Positions 20,346 to 32,744 of a DNA stretch of 64,000 nt are shown one piece after another (the stretch's first letter is position 1; every line of letters begins with the position of its first letter). The notes beneath the pieces were generated by a model that did no database searches, was not told where the DNA came from, and saw only the letters and a list, made by a program, of their open reading frames with translations. The stretch covers positions 4,570,069 through 4,634,068 of the forward strand of contig CM064691.1 in NCBI GenBank assembly GCA_032717465.1, read 5' to 3'. Source of the stretch: Coenobita brevimanus (taxonomy: Eukaryota > Arthropoda > Malacostraca > Decapoda > Coenobitidae). The translations under genes and the position numbers were made by a program.

Positions 20346-20889
20346 TTTGAATGTTGGGAAGTGGTGGGAGTCAACGAGATGCGTACTGGTCGTGACAAAG
20401 TGAGCTTCTTCAGTTAGTGAGGCTTGTCGTGTCTGTGGCAGATGGCTTAATAATGGCTCCAAATTGTCCACATCCGATTCTTACATGGATTTTTAATGGA
20501 GAGCGCTCCCCTTCCTTTCTGTAAGGATTCATTGGTCCCAGTGATTGTGTGGTAATTGCTGGTGGATTGCCCCAGTCTTGCGGGTTTGCACCATGAGTAA
20601 CTCTTTGAGCACCTGGCAGATGATGGACTGTACTGTCTTTGTCAGTGCTTGGAGAGGATGCCTGTGCTATTTAAGGGGGAATCCTGTACTCTGCGGAGGC
20701 AGCTGGACTGCTTTGTAAAGTTTGGCGTTTTTATTTTACGTACCGTACTTTATTCTCATCGTACTGTCTGCTCCTGTTATCTTTTATTGTTGTCGTTTTC
20801 ACTGTTGTCCAGTGGCATAAAACTCTGGAAGTTGCAACACCAGTTACACTTAGCAGAATGATGATGCTTGAATTATTGGACTGAACATT

Positions 20890-21320
20890 TGACCTTGTCC
20901 AATGAACCTGACTTTTGACTGATTATTCTCGGACTCATAACTGAATCTGTTTATCCTTGCCTAATCATGAACCCTTCCGCTAAGCTTGGTCTAAACTGAG
21001 TACAAGCTATTTAAATTTAGTTTGCCATGTAATCTAGACTTGCGACGAATTGTTTTAAAAACCATAAAGCCAGTCCCATTGCAGAACCTCAGTTCTTCCA
21101 CTAAGTTAGACCCAAGTGAGATGCGAACTGTTTTAGTTGTTCACACACAGGCTGAACTTTGACTTTGCCATGTGACCTTGACCTTTGACACTGTCCCCAA
21201 AATCAAACCTTTAGATCTTGACATTCAATCTTTCCACCAAGTTTGGACTAAATCAGATCGAATCTGTTTAAGTTTACTTCACATGTGATCTTAATCTTGT
21301 GAACTGTTCTAAAGAAACAA
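20890..21320. repeat. Divergent tandem repeat, about 130-bp period
   Basis: About three units share a CTTCCRCTAAGTTTGGWCTAAA-like block (near 20970, 21095 and 21230) and GACCTTGACCTTTGAC-like sequence (near 21177). Units are strongly diverged. Nothing is coded. It lies just after the LINE 3' end and could be its 3' UTR repeat array. Confidence 0.55.
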
Positions 21321-21685
21321 TATGCCAACCTGTTGGTTGATCCCCAACCAGTTAAAAGTGCTGTAATTGCGTATGTAGCTGACAGGCGCCTGTACCGAAC
21401 AAAGCATTACACTTTCCACACTTTCGCTTGTGTATGTAAAAAGTTACCAGCTAATATTCCTATTATAAGCTTACCCTCTTACTTGTACCGAGCACAGAAG
21501 GAATATTGCATACGGAAGTATATCGCTGTCTCGTAACTACTCTAGAATCAGGTTTTGAGCTAAAATTATATCTCGAGTTGAAAGAAGTCAGTGGGATCTG
21601 CCGAATATAGTTGACATTAAAATAAATTGTCTTCAGTTAAAGGAAACCGTTCTACAACATATTCATATGAAAAAAGTGCCACACA

Positions 21686-21690
<5 letters not shown>
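21321..21690. other. No feature recognised
   Basis: A short frame at 21333-21536 has no recognisable motif. The A+T-rich sequence shows no similarity to other parts of the window. Confidence 0.4.

Positions 21691-21746
<56 letters not shown>
21691..21746. repeat. (TA)n array
   Basis: Fifty-six bases of TA in otherwise unassigned sequence, about 180 bp upstream of a LINE endonuclease fragment. Confidence 0.96.
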
Positions 21747-21748
<2 letters not shown>

Positions 21749-21929
21749 TAGTAATAGAAACACACTAGCTGAAAATGGTCCACCACCCTACCCCCGATTT
21801 ATGTTGTGGAAATTCAACTGTATGGAATAATACAAAATTAATCTGCATGAGCAAAGTTCATTAGTATATTCAGTGTTTTTAGCTGTTTCTAAAATTCCAA
21901 GGAAAATCCTTTGCAATTGCAAAGTTTAT

Positions 21930-22205
21930 GAAAAGTGCTGTACAGTACCTGTACTACTTCCGTCAACTACCGAAGCCTCCTCTCATCACACGTGACTTCA
22001 ATACTCACCATGGCCACCGGGATCTCGTTTTAGGTTACCATAATGACACTGGATTCCCTCTTTTCTATTCACTCCTTTGTTCCCCCAAATTAGTCTCCCC
22101 TCTCCTACAGGTCAATTCGCACATGCTATGACCCCCACAATGGGATGGCCTCAGTCCTGAACCTCTGCCTCGGTGACATCACTTTCCAATGCCGCCATGG
22201 TTGAA
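21930..22205 (+). pseudogene. Jockey-type endonuclease fragment
   Basis: It reads LPKPPLITRDFNTHHGHRD, a decayed (T)GDFNAHH catalytic block, then GFPLFYSLLCSPKLVSPLL. In another frame it has MTPTMGWPQS and PEPLPR-like sequence corresponding to YDP-NGM-SVLDLCLGD. The motif order is that of the Jockey-type EN C-terminal half. Both ends are abrupt and RT is missing. Confidence 0.7.
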
Positions 22206-22444
22206 ATTAGTTTGTCATACAGTAACCTAGTGATGTTTGGCAGTTTTCCAGACATTTTTCCTATGTTGTCTGCCTTGTCATTCACGCTGGAAGTTTGGGG
22301 AGAGAAGTAGCCTATATTCAATGCCAAGCTGTGTGGTTGTTTCAAAGGCCACTGGAATTTTCTGCATATCTCCGTCTATGCAGTCTCTAGACAGGGGTTC
22401 CCAACCTTTTTAAGCTGATGAGCACCCACCTGTTTTCTGGATAA

Positions 22445-22642
22445 CTATGAAAGCAACACTATAATGTCATTGTTTGGGTATAAAGAAGCAGTCCAATTAG
22501 TAATTGTAAGACTTAGTAAAGGGTGCTGTTCACTGCATGATGAATGGTTTGTTTTGAAATGTTCCGAGTTACTTCGCCGGAAACCTGCTATGTGGCTATT
22601 ACACAGTAAGCATATTACACCATTATTATCAGGATTTTCCAC
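22445..22642 (-). pseudogene. hAT transposase N-terminal zinc-finger remnant
   Basis: The minus-strand frame contains NGVICLLCNSHIAGFRRSN followed by SEHFKTNHSS, so it has C-x2-C then H-x4-H spacing. This matches the BED-like finger that begins hAT transposases of the GTF2IRD2/ZBED-like group, where C-L-x-C is followed by a Lys/Arg-rich helix and H-F-x-T-x-H. The rest of the transposase is not readable. Assignment is supported by the surrounding hAT termini. Confidence 0.6.
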
Positions 22643-22841
22643 GACAAAATAGTCAATTTCCCAATCATTTTGAAAAGAATACTGCTTTCTATTTTTTCTA
22701 TTTGTTCTTTACAAGATAACTGCATTGATTGTGATGCCGAAGGCACACTGTCCTCACTTAGCTGTCTTTTCAGTTTAATAACAAAACGATCCATGATTAG
22801 GCTGTTAAAGAAGCGTCACCTGGGGATGATAATAACTTTGT

Positions 22842-23570
22842 GAATAATAACCCACAATTTTGGCTTGAAAAGTTTAATCTGGATAAATTTTGAAGGCACC
22901 TGCCTTCAAACCTTCTTCAGATTAAACTTTCGGACAATATATAGTTTTGGCTATTAATCAGACCGATCTTTGTGTCTTTCATATTAACAATATACAAAAT
23001 AAATTGGGCATGCCGAAACACCTGACTGCCGTCGCAAATGCATTTTGAATAATTGTTAAAAATAAAATTATTTACCTTCCAATACTCGACGACGAGCTAA
23101 ACTTGGACGAGCCTCCTGCCTAATAAGGTATATCTCGTACATTCTAACAACTTTTTTTTTTTTTGTAACATTTCCCTCGCCAATTGATATTAACACCTAT
23201 CCGGGGGGGTTAGGTTATAAATTTAGGTTTGAACAGTGAACAAAAATTCAATTTCAAAGTTTCCGTTATGAACGAGAACGCGCAACACTGGATGAGAGGG
23301 AGATGGGAGGGGAGGGGGATAGGGCCAGCTCACCAGTCCGCCAGCCACCCACCATGCTCTACTACTCTACGTGCCAGATGATTAAAGTGAAAATTGGGTT
23401 ATGATGCATCTTCATCTCGTATATCAAAAACGACGGAAATGAAGGTCAGAATCGCACGAATCACCCCCAAACCACTGGAAACACCGAGGTTGGATGAAAA
23501 AAGGGATTTATAGCCAAAATTACATATTGACCAACTTTTCAAGCCGAAACTGTGGGTCATTAAATATTCG
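22842..23570. mobile_element. Nested inverted-repeat (foldback/MITE-like) element
   Basis: The left arm AACCCACAATTTTGGCTTGA (22849 onward) is inverted at the right as TCAAGCCGAAACTGTGGGT (to about 23557). The next segment ACAATATATAGTTTTGGCTA (22932) is inverted near 23510-23530. A perfect hairpin at 22871-22928 is interposed in the left arm only. The interior carries poly(T) at 23153 and no coding sequence. Termini do not match a known superfamily by eye and the target duplication is unclear. Confidence 0.65.
22871..22928. repeat. Near-perfect hairpin
   Basis: AGTTTAATCT at the left pairs with AGATTAAACT at the right, and TGAAGGCA pairs with TGCCTTCA in the centre. The whole is a 58-bp stem with a very short loop inside the nested inverted-repeat element. 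Confidence 0.85.
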
Positions 23571-23999
23571 TAATATGTTACTCACGTTACTGTGAAGTTC
23601 CCCAGTCATGATAATCACCCTTAGTCTTACCGTGTTGTTACGATTCCACTGTGTGAGTTAGACTGACGCTATACAACTGCACTAAGTCACAGACCGTCTG
23701 TCACTGTCACAGTCACGTACTAATCTTGTCCAGCTTAGCATTTCACCCGTTCCAAGGGTTGCCAACTCTCACGAGTGAAACGATGCCAAATCTACACATG
23801 TACTGTACAATACCAAATTATATATATATATATATATATGATGATGATGTTGATGGTCTTACAGGGGAATATGAATACGGCAGTTAGGCCTACAAAGAGC
23901 TGGTGCTCGCGAGCACGATTTTAACCGCTGTGAAAGAACACTGCCAGACCATTAGAGAGCACATTGGTGCTCGCGAGCACCAGGTTGGGAACCCCTGCT

Positions 24000-24380
24000 C
24001 TAATACGTTTTTTTAAGTCACCTCTAAAACACACTAAACGTTGCACAATTTTGCAGTTGACCATTTCGAGTTATATGCATACTTTAAAATGGCAACTGTT
24101 TGAACTACCAATCATTTATTGAGACAAGAAAGAAAAATAAAATAGATCTGTTGTTATGTATTAAAAATATTTTATCATAATTCAAAAACAGATAATCCGG
24201 GGGAAATATGAACTGCAAAAAAAAATTATGAACAAGCGCATTTGTCGACCGGATAGCCTGCGTCTTGCCTCAAAGCAGTCAAGGACGAGTAAAGAAGTTA
24301 CCTGGCTAAGAAATTACCTGCTTTAAACCTTTTCCATATAGTCGACCTAGGCTACATTCCAAAGTGACTGGACCTCATTG

Positions 24381-24413
<33 letters not shown>

Positions 24414-24640
24414 TCACCACAAAACAATAACATAATTTAAGCTTACTTATCATACTGTACAAGTTTATAAAATTGATTCACAGAGAGCTTATAAATTCTG
24501 TAGATTTGTGAATCAGTGGTGCAAGTTTGTATAGCCTAATTCAGAATTATTATATATGGACCATAGCTCGAAAAATAATGTATAACAGTGTTCACAGGCC
24601 GTACTTCAAAGATATAAAATAGTCACCTCTTTCATCGTAT
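24000..24640. other. Intergenic sequence, (GA)n at 24379-24411
   Basis: A+T-rich sequence with one GA microsatellite. No coding, repeat or RNA feature was recognised. Homology to the upstream side of cuticle copy C starts around the right end of this stretch. Confidence 0.5.
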
Positions 24641-25699
24641 GGCTTCATATTTAATGTAGTCGTAACACCGCCTGAGATTTTTTTTTTTCTTTCTCTCAAT
24701 ACAGAGACGTTTCGAAACAGGGGAGCCTTATGAAACCTGAGATTCTTCCAGAGTTCTATCATATTGTTTTGTATTGGCTAAGTTTAAGTGAACAAGGGTG
24801 ACAGAGCTGAATATATGTATCAGTGTTAGCCAGAACTAATATAGATGTTGTCAGGCTGAAGAGGTTAATATTTACATTAGATCTAAACCAATTCGGTCCA
24901 TCACATGAAAATAATTGTATGGTGTTAGCCAGAGTACAATAAGAAAAGAGACCTTAATGGAGATTGTCTTTACATTCTCAACCCAGGGGTTCTGTCGTAA
25001 GCTGAATGGTTCGTGTTTTCCAAAATGAAAGATAAAAGACTCAACTTCCGGTACGCCACCATAATATAGGAGTTACCGGAGTGTCATGAGTTACCAAGTT
25101 ACTTCTGGCGTATAATAACTCACACGAAGTAAACAACAAATGTGAATATTATATCATCCAGGGAAAAATATATACAATAAGTATGCTTAAGTGGTAATGA
25201 ATCGATCGACAATAAAAACCTGATATTTCCTACAGATATAGCAGTTCATAGATCTGTTAAATTAAACGTGTAGAGCAAATTCCTGGCCAGATGGAAAGGA
25301 TATGTTCACAGATTTGAAGGACTATGCCTTGGTAGGTAGTGAACAGGAATTACAACTCCTGATAGCAACGGAAGAAATCATACTGAAGTCAGAGAGAAAA
25401 AAATGCACATAATGATCCATTATTCTACCCACGCCTATCACATGGCATTTATCGGAAAAAGACTGGAGAAACGAGAGCAGAGTCAGGATGCACTCGGTGA
25501 AGGTACTGAATAGAGAAAAAGTGGCTTGGATGTGCGGAGATTATGTAAGGAAGGAGGGGAGGAGGCATAAGCTCTGGCCTGTTCAATATATTTATTTTTG
25601 GTACTGAAACTGATAATGCCGAATCAAAGTAGAGTATACTCAGATTAAAACAAAAAAATAATAATAACACATCCAGTATTAGGTTAGAGATTGTTATGA

Positions 25700-25912
25700 T
25701 AAAAACTGACAGCGGAAACTGGCGGATCAACAGACCTTTGGAGGCCTGATGCACCCAGCCTACATATTGACCGTCGCCTCAGTCTGCAGAAGCGAAAGTG
25801 ATGTTCGTGACATTGACTGTGGTGGGGCGACGGAGAATGGCACCGGGTTGGACAGTCAAGATAAAAACAGGTTGACCGACCCAGCCTGGATTACCTGGCC
25901 GTGGTATATAAA
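25700..25912 (+). promoter_or_regulatory. Cuticle gene copy B proximal promoter with TATA box
   Basis: TATATAAA lies at 25905-25912, 70 bp before the ATG, giving a likely start near 25935-25945. The 200 bp upstream (ggcggatcaacagacctttg onward) match the promoter of copy C (36419 onward) far better than more distal sequence. That suggests shared control elements or recent exchange. TTGACCG occurs twice (25767, 25872) and partly in copy C; it resembles a nuclear-receptor half site (TGACC), which is inference only. Confidence 0.7.
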
Positions 25913-25982
25913 GCAAGCACAGCCGACATCACATCATTACACATTGGCAGCAGCCTCAGTAACCACAGCCTACCTTCCAAAC

Positions 25983-27270
<1,288 letters not shown>

Positions 27271-28150
27271 CCAATGCTGTCATAACTTGGACATTTTGTC
27301 AAGATGTCGAAACAGTTTATCTGTTTACGCTATAGTTGTTAGGAGCCAGTTTGTGGTCTTCTGTTATTACAGGTCTTTTTCACGTGAAGCCTGCGGATCG
27401 TTGTTTTTGTTAGATTATTTTTTTTTTTTCATACCTCTCAGTTTGATCTTTACTATCAATATTATTTGTCCAGAGTTCCTTCATGCTTCACCTGCCCTTC
27501 ACCTCTATTTGAGCCTCCTTCATCTTGAGTATTCTACACCCCCTCGTTTGATTGATGTTGTCATGGAGGTTGCTCTTCCCACGTTATTAAAGAATTACCC
27601 TGTAATAGCATGCTAATGTGTAGTGACAGCTTGGGATTTGGTCAGGAATTGTGTGTTCCTTCAAAATGTTCTGCTAGATGTCGAATTTTAATGGACTTAT
27701 GATCACAGTTCCGTTCTTGATGCAACGTGAACGATATATCCTGGTTGGTACTGTACCAGTTACCTCTTACTGATGGATAATAGTGTGTGTTAACTGAAAT
27801 CTTTATATTCTGCCAGAGTACTCGACGGGGTTAATCAGGGCCACTCCATGTAACTGAATATATTACACTTATATATTCAGCCAGGCGGCTTGAGTTCTTC
27901 ATAATTCAAAAATTCTGTTTATTGACATGTTATGTTTCATTCTTTGTTAAATATACTCAGATATTTACTTTATAATTATTTTCTATGACCTATCATTCCA
28001 AGGATATTTTCTTCTACGAATGGATACAGTAACATAAATCGGTATGACCTTGGCAACAGCGATGACTTAAAATGTCTTGTGGACAAAAATATTGGAACAG
28101 CCTATTGGAAAAGGATAACTCTGATGAGGTTTGACAGAAAACCATTTTAG
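27271..28150 (+). other. 3' UTR and 3' flank of cuticle copy B
   Basis: ATTAAA at 27586-27591 is a possible polyadenylation signal; copy C has AATAAA at the aligned place (49961-49966). Blocks of similarity to copies A and C continue past this point to about 28150 (AAATGTCTTGTGGACAAAAA here, AAATGTCCTTGGGACAAAAA at 50825), so the duplicated unit extends beyond the transcript. Confidence 0.65.
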
Positions 28151-28312
28151 GTGATATAACCAGAGCCAGAAGACATATTACTAACACATGCAACGGCACA
28201 GAACACATTATTGTGTACACATCAGTGTCCTACGGTGGCTAAGATGGCGAGAATCTTATTACCAAATTATTTGCAGCATACAGTAACCTTTTCTGTGAAT
28301 GACAATCATCTC

Positions 28313-28545
28313 TTTTTTTTTTTTTTTTTTTTAACTTGTCCGACTCTGGGCAAAGGCTTCAAAGCCTATCCCAGGGCCCAGTTCCTCCTACACACCTCCA
28401 CATGTCGCCATTTCGACGCTAACACCCACCGTCCATGTTGAATACATGCTAGGGCTCTCCCATTCAGGACTGGAGTATTGGTATTAGCGGGGGCATTTTT
28501 ACGACATGTCTGCGGGTCTCTTGGTAGATCAGTAAAGTCTGCTTT
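28313..28545 (-). mobile_element. SINE-1, copy 2 (5'-truncated)
   Basis: T(20) at 28313-28332 is the poly(A) tail in reverse. The following sequence (CCGACTCTGGGCAAAGGCTT through GGTAGATCAGTAAAG) is the reverse complement of the body of copy 1 at 1935-2150. The tRNA-like head is absent. Confidence 0.85.
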
Positions 28546-28636
28546 TGTCGTGATAAAAGAAGCACCTACATGGTGCATAATGACCTACTATTGTCACTGC
28601 ATAATACAAATAAGGTAATTAAATAATATATGTATT

Positions 28637-29520
28637 TGTCCATCTCTGCAGTTACTTCAACAAACAAGGGATGAGGCTATGGCAAACCTAATGTCTGACT
28701 TGGCTCGTATCTCTGACTGGGGTAAAAATTCTTGTTGTTTTTAATGCATCAAAGACTCAGTTTTCACACCTATCAACCCGACACAACCTTCCACAGGAGT
28801 ACCCATTAATGTTTAATAATATCCAGCTCAATCAAGCATCATCCTTGAACATGCTTGGGGTTACATTCACTCGGAACTTATCTTGGAAAGATCATATTGC
28901 ATCTCTTGTAAAATCTGCTTCCAAGAGTTTGGGTGTGCTAAGCCGACTCCGTACCTTCTTTATCCCCGAACAGTTGTTGACCTTATACACGGGTTTTATT
29001 CGCCCCTGTGTAGAGTACAACTCTCATGCGTGGGAAGGCTCCCCACATACAGTTCTTCTCAATTGGGTGGAGTCATAGGCTTTTCGTCCCATCAACTCTC
29101 CTTCTCTTACTAGCTCCCTTCAACCTCTGTCTCTTCATCGCATTGTTGCATCTTTATCTCTTTTCTATCGCTACTTCAATGGTCACTGCTCCTCTGAACT
29201 GTCTGCTTGCATCCCTCCACCTCTACGACACGCGCGTAACACCCGTCTCATCCCTTTTCTGTCCAACTCTTTAATGCAAGAGTTAACCGTTACCCCCAGT
29301 CCTTCATTTATGCAACAGGTCAACTCTGGAACTGTCTCCCTATGTGTGTATTTCCTTCTTCCTATGATCTCCAGTCTTTCAAACACAGTGTGTCCAGGCT
29401 TCTCGAAATGAATGGATCTTAAATTTGGCTCTTTTTGTATTGTTTTTGTTGTTTTCTTGGGAGGAACGGTTTGCAGACCCTTGGCCTTTGGTCCCTTCTT
29501 TCTTGTATAAAAAGAAAATG
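28637..29520 (+). mobile_element. Jockey-like LINE, copy A2 (5'-truncated)
   Basis: The fragment begins at cagttacttcaacaaacaaggg, within the RT region, and carries the C-terminal part and the 3' UTR to about 29520. It aligns end to end with A1 and A3. The coding frame 28809-29078 reads LNMLGVTFTRNLSWKDHIAS through PHTVLLNWVES and stops at TAG where relatives read VESKAF. An upstream 1-2 base loss near 28730 shifts the frame. Ordinary 5' truncation explains the missing part. Confidence 0.88.
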
Positions 29521-29879
29521 TTACCTTAATTCATGTCTAGGAAATTATCGTTTTGATCACTGGGTCCTAACTTGAGGCCACCGACATCTTGGCGGCCACA
29601 GCGTATTTCTCGAAGGGCTTTGGCATATAGACGTACCCTTGCATCTTACGTGTCTGTACCCACTGATTTTTGAACAATTTTCCTGAGGCAAAATCATTTT
29701 TATTTTAAATGATTCCTTTTCTGGGGAGTGTTCAGAGGTGATCAGAACAGAGTTTGGTTGACAGTTGCTTGGTATTGTTATCAACATATTGGTTATCCAA
29801 GTGCTTTTGAAATGTTTGCTTATCTTTTTCTGCCATGCTGAACATAGAATCGAAGCCTTCCAATGTTCTTCCAATGAGC

Positions 29880-31025
29880 CACATTTACTGTAACAAGGAG
29901 ATTTGAATGACCTTGTTCGTGACCCGGATTATCTGAGAAGCAGGCTGAACGTTTAGGTTCAAGAATAAAGGGTTGGAATCCACTGCACCATGATACTAAA
30001 GTTTGCTTTTTCTGTAGCTGCCATGATGATTTCCAAAGATGCTTCTCTCAAGAGGATGGACTCATGTTTTGTAGAGATGTTAATTTAGTCATGGGGGCTC
30101 TTGGTCATAAGCACAATATGGACGAGTGGCGCTTGTTCCTTGACTCCTCAAAAGACAGCTTTAAAGCGGTCATTCTTCATAATGGAAATAAATGTCTTTC
30201 TGTACCTATTGCACATACTGTAAACATGAAAGAGTCAAATGACAACATGAAGCTGCTTTTAGAAAAAGTTCTGTATAAGAAATGTGCGTGGAATATCTGT
30301 GAAGATCTAAAGGTCATTGCACTTTTGGTAGGGTTGCAGCTAGGTAACACAAAGTATTGTCGTTTTTTAGGTGAATGGGACAGTAGGGATAAGCAAAAAT
30401 ACTCATTCAAAAGGATGGGCCAAAACGCACCTCACGTGTTAGAGGCAAGAAAAATTATTGTTAACAGTCCACTTGTTGACCGTGAGAAACTGTACCTTCT
30501 TCTTCTGCTGATCTAGCTTGGACTTATGAAAAACTTTGTTAAAGCGATGGACATAATGCAAACTTGATTCACATACTTGAGAAATGCGTTTCCCCGAATC
30601 AATGATGCCAAGATTAAAGAAGATATTTTGGTAGAGCCTCAGATCAGAGAATTGTTAGGAGATGGGGAGATTTGAAGGATAGTTGAATGAAGCTGAGAAA
30701 CCTGTGTGGAAGAGTTTCAAAAGTGTCTGCACAAACTCTTAGGGAAAACGCAATGCCAAAAACTATCCTGAAATGGTGGGTAACCTTCTTAAATATTATC
30801 AAACAATGGGGTGAAATATGTCATGAAAGATTTATTTTTTGGACTCTCATTTGGACTTTTTTTTCAGAAAACCTGGACGCGATGAGTGGTGAACACGGTT
30901 AGCGTTTTCATCAGGATACATCTAACATGGAAAAGCGTTACCAAGGCAACTGGATCCCCAGTGTGGTGGCTGACTACTGCTGGACTCGTAAGATATTCCT
31001 GAGGCTATGTACCACAAAAAATCAA
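29880..31025 (+). pseudogene. Orphan transposon-borne protein (KVLLPPLHIK family), decayed copy
   Basis: The best frame (30064-30516) reads FCRDVNLVMGALGHKHNMDE, WRLFLDSSKDSFKAVILHNG, AHTVNMKESNDNMKLLLEK and GLQLGNTKYCRFLGEWDSRD. Beyond 30516 stops occur, but NFLRNTNAF-like and DAKIKEDIL-VEPQIREL sequence follows, and finally AMSGEHG*RFHQDTS, MEKRYQGNWIPSVVADYCW. This is a protein family found in many copies in arthropod and cnidarian genomes without a named function. A shortened copy sits inside a CACTG-TIR element at 43958-45146, so it is probably transposon-encoded. No intact termini were found around this copy. Confidence 0.75.
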
Positions 31026-31757
31026 AGATACTCATTAAACTACAAGTTTCTCTTTTTTATCCGATTTAATAAGTATGTAAATAAATGGGTTTATAAAATT
31101 AACTGCACGTCACTCAAAAACCTTACCTGAGGGAGAAATTTTACATATTTGGATTCAGCACAAAAAATACTGTAAAAATAATTTATTTTCATCTTCGGGA
31201 CAGGACTTTTTGTTTGTTTGTTTGTTTCCCAGTGCAATGTGCTTTTTATTTCTTTGATGAAAGATGGACGGTATTGGGCTGGATGGGCGCTACAAAGGTT
31301 CTGGGAGCCAGTGATAGGAAAAGGTTTAGAACCACTGGTTTAGATTATAATCACTGCATATGGAAATGTTCTTCCTCGAAAAGGGACTTTGATGGGCTTG
31401 CCTGTTCGTATAACTAATGTCCATTTATTCCTTCCATACAGTTAGGTCCTACGTTGGCTGTATATCGAGGCAGTTCATTTGTTGTCGATGATGTAACCAC
31501 AAACGATTATTGACTTTCCAGAATATTAATCTATAAAAAAAAAATTCTTGTATTCCTCTTGATAAAAAAATAAAGACTATCATGAAACTCTTCTCTTGTT
31601 ATATGATATAATGATCAGAATTTTATGAAACATACCATATAAACGACGTCTACTTGTCGTGACAAATCAACATAATCAACTGTATGATGATGGGAACACT
31701 CGTTGACAAGAAAACGAAATGCACAAACCTGACTTCTCTACTATCCCCTAGCATCAT

Positions 31758-31759
<2 letters not shown>
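31026..31759. other. Spacer with a hAT-like terminus near 31320-31340
   Basis: AAAAGGTTTAGAACCACTGG resembles the right end of a hAT element (reverse CCAGTGGTTCTAAACC), but no partner terminus was located. The rest is A+T-rich and unassigned. Confidence 0.4.

Positions 31760-31801
<42 letters not shown>
31760..31801. repeat. (TC)n microsatellite
   Basis: About 42 bases of TC immediately 5' to a LINE B fragment. Confidence 0.95.
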
Positions 31802-31803
<2 letters not shown>

Positions 31804-31985
31804 GGAATTCACTTCCGTTCCCCAGAGTGGTTTCCCTCCAAACTTCAACATACGGCTATTCAAGTCTAACTGTTACAGATTTTTTAATGAAATGGAGGAC
31901 ACCTGTAATCTGGTGTAAGGGTTATTTTTTTTATCCATTTGTTTTTCCTTCCTCTGTTCTGTTATGGAAAAAAAAAATATCATTG
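31802..31985 (+). mobile_element. LINE B 3' fragment
   Basis: TGGAATTCACTTCCGTTCCC through TTTGTTTTTCCTTCCTCTGT matches 12755-12905 with scattered differences, so it is the 3' terminal 180 bp of LINE B, ending in an A-run. Confidence 0.85.
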
Positions 31986-32740
31986 CAGTATCGAATTCCA
32001 AAAAGGCTTGTAGCCAGCAGAGTCTTACTCTTCAAACGATCTGTCTGTTGCTAGCTTACTTTTGTCTACCCTTCTAATCTTTACTTCATTTTTTTCCCTC
32101 TGAAGTGATCCATTATTCTTTGGCTTTGTTTTGAGCCTTGTGCCTTTGGGAAAAATACATCGTTATCTCAGATAAGAGATGTCATATGCCAGGTTGAACT
32201 ATGGTCGTTGAGGAGTTGTGGGCAAATTCGTTTGATTGATAATGTCTTCATTTTTTCTGTATGATACAGATGCATCAGTTTTGTAATACAGCATGTATAA
32301 AATCTATCAACTTGTTCTGCAGTTACTTGACATCGCACATTCTGTTACTACTCAGGTTAATGGCCACCTTCGATTTTGTTATTTAAAAAAAAAATCGGAA
32401 TTCTGTCAGGCCAAATGAGATAATACCAGATGAACTGTGTTGCTGTTATTTTACGTCATAGTAGAATACATCTTGAAGCAGTAACTGAAATTCTTTTGGT
32501 TAGTAATTGTATATAGTGACTCAGGTGTAACATCATCCAAGAAAAACTGCTTGCTTTTCGTGGCAGTCTGTCTGGCTGAGAAGGTGAGGCAGGAGAGAAG
32601 GTTGTGAATCATATGATAGCCGTGTTACTGCTGAACAGTCTTCACAGAATTTTGTTCACCTTTGACAATATAAAGGGACTATAAAGGCCCCCTTATATCC
32701 TCCAAGACGCATATAGATGTCAAGTTTTAGCATAGATCCA
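31986..32740. other. No feature recognised
   Basis: No open frames of note and no recognised repeat. A+T-rich intergenic sequence. Confidence 0.4.
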
Positions 32741-32744
32741 GGAG

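Larger units (their letters stand above)
15840..20880 (+). mobile_element. RNase H-bearing LINE (I-group-like), copy 1
   Basis: A long decayed non-LTR element reads endonuclease, RT and RNase H in that order on the plus strand, interrupted inside RNase H by a solo LTR (19055-20081). The second copy at 36980-40420 shares the RT and RNase H sequence. A C-terminal RNase H is characteristic of I-group clades; the exact clade is not determined. Several frameshifts and stops occur in every domain. The 5' end is truncated within EN, and the 3' end is estimated from loss of recognisable sequence. Confidence 0.8.
22392..23997 (-). mobile_element. hAT-type DNA transposon, decayed
   Basis: The termini are a 16-bp inverted repeat CAGGGGTTCCCAACCT, typical of hAT elements, spanning 1606 bp. 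Flanks share CTCTA (ctctaga / ctctaat), an imperfect 8-bp duplication. Next to the right end, GTGCTCGCGAGCAC is a subterminal palindrome. A zinc-finger-like transposase N-terminus is encoded at 22445-22642 on the minus strand. A separate inverted-repeat element (22842-23570) is nested within. A short (TA)n lies at 23819-23839. Confidence 0.8.

Noticed and set aside
30064..30516. Single-exon host gene of 150 residues
   Set aside because: It is part of a longer decayed protein whose relatives are multi-copy and TIR-bounded.
31310..31340. Right end of a complete hAT element
   Set aside because: Only one terminus-like sequence was found and no matching inverted partner or duplication.
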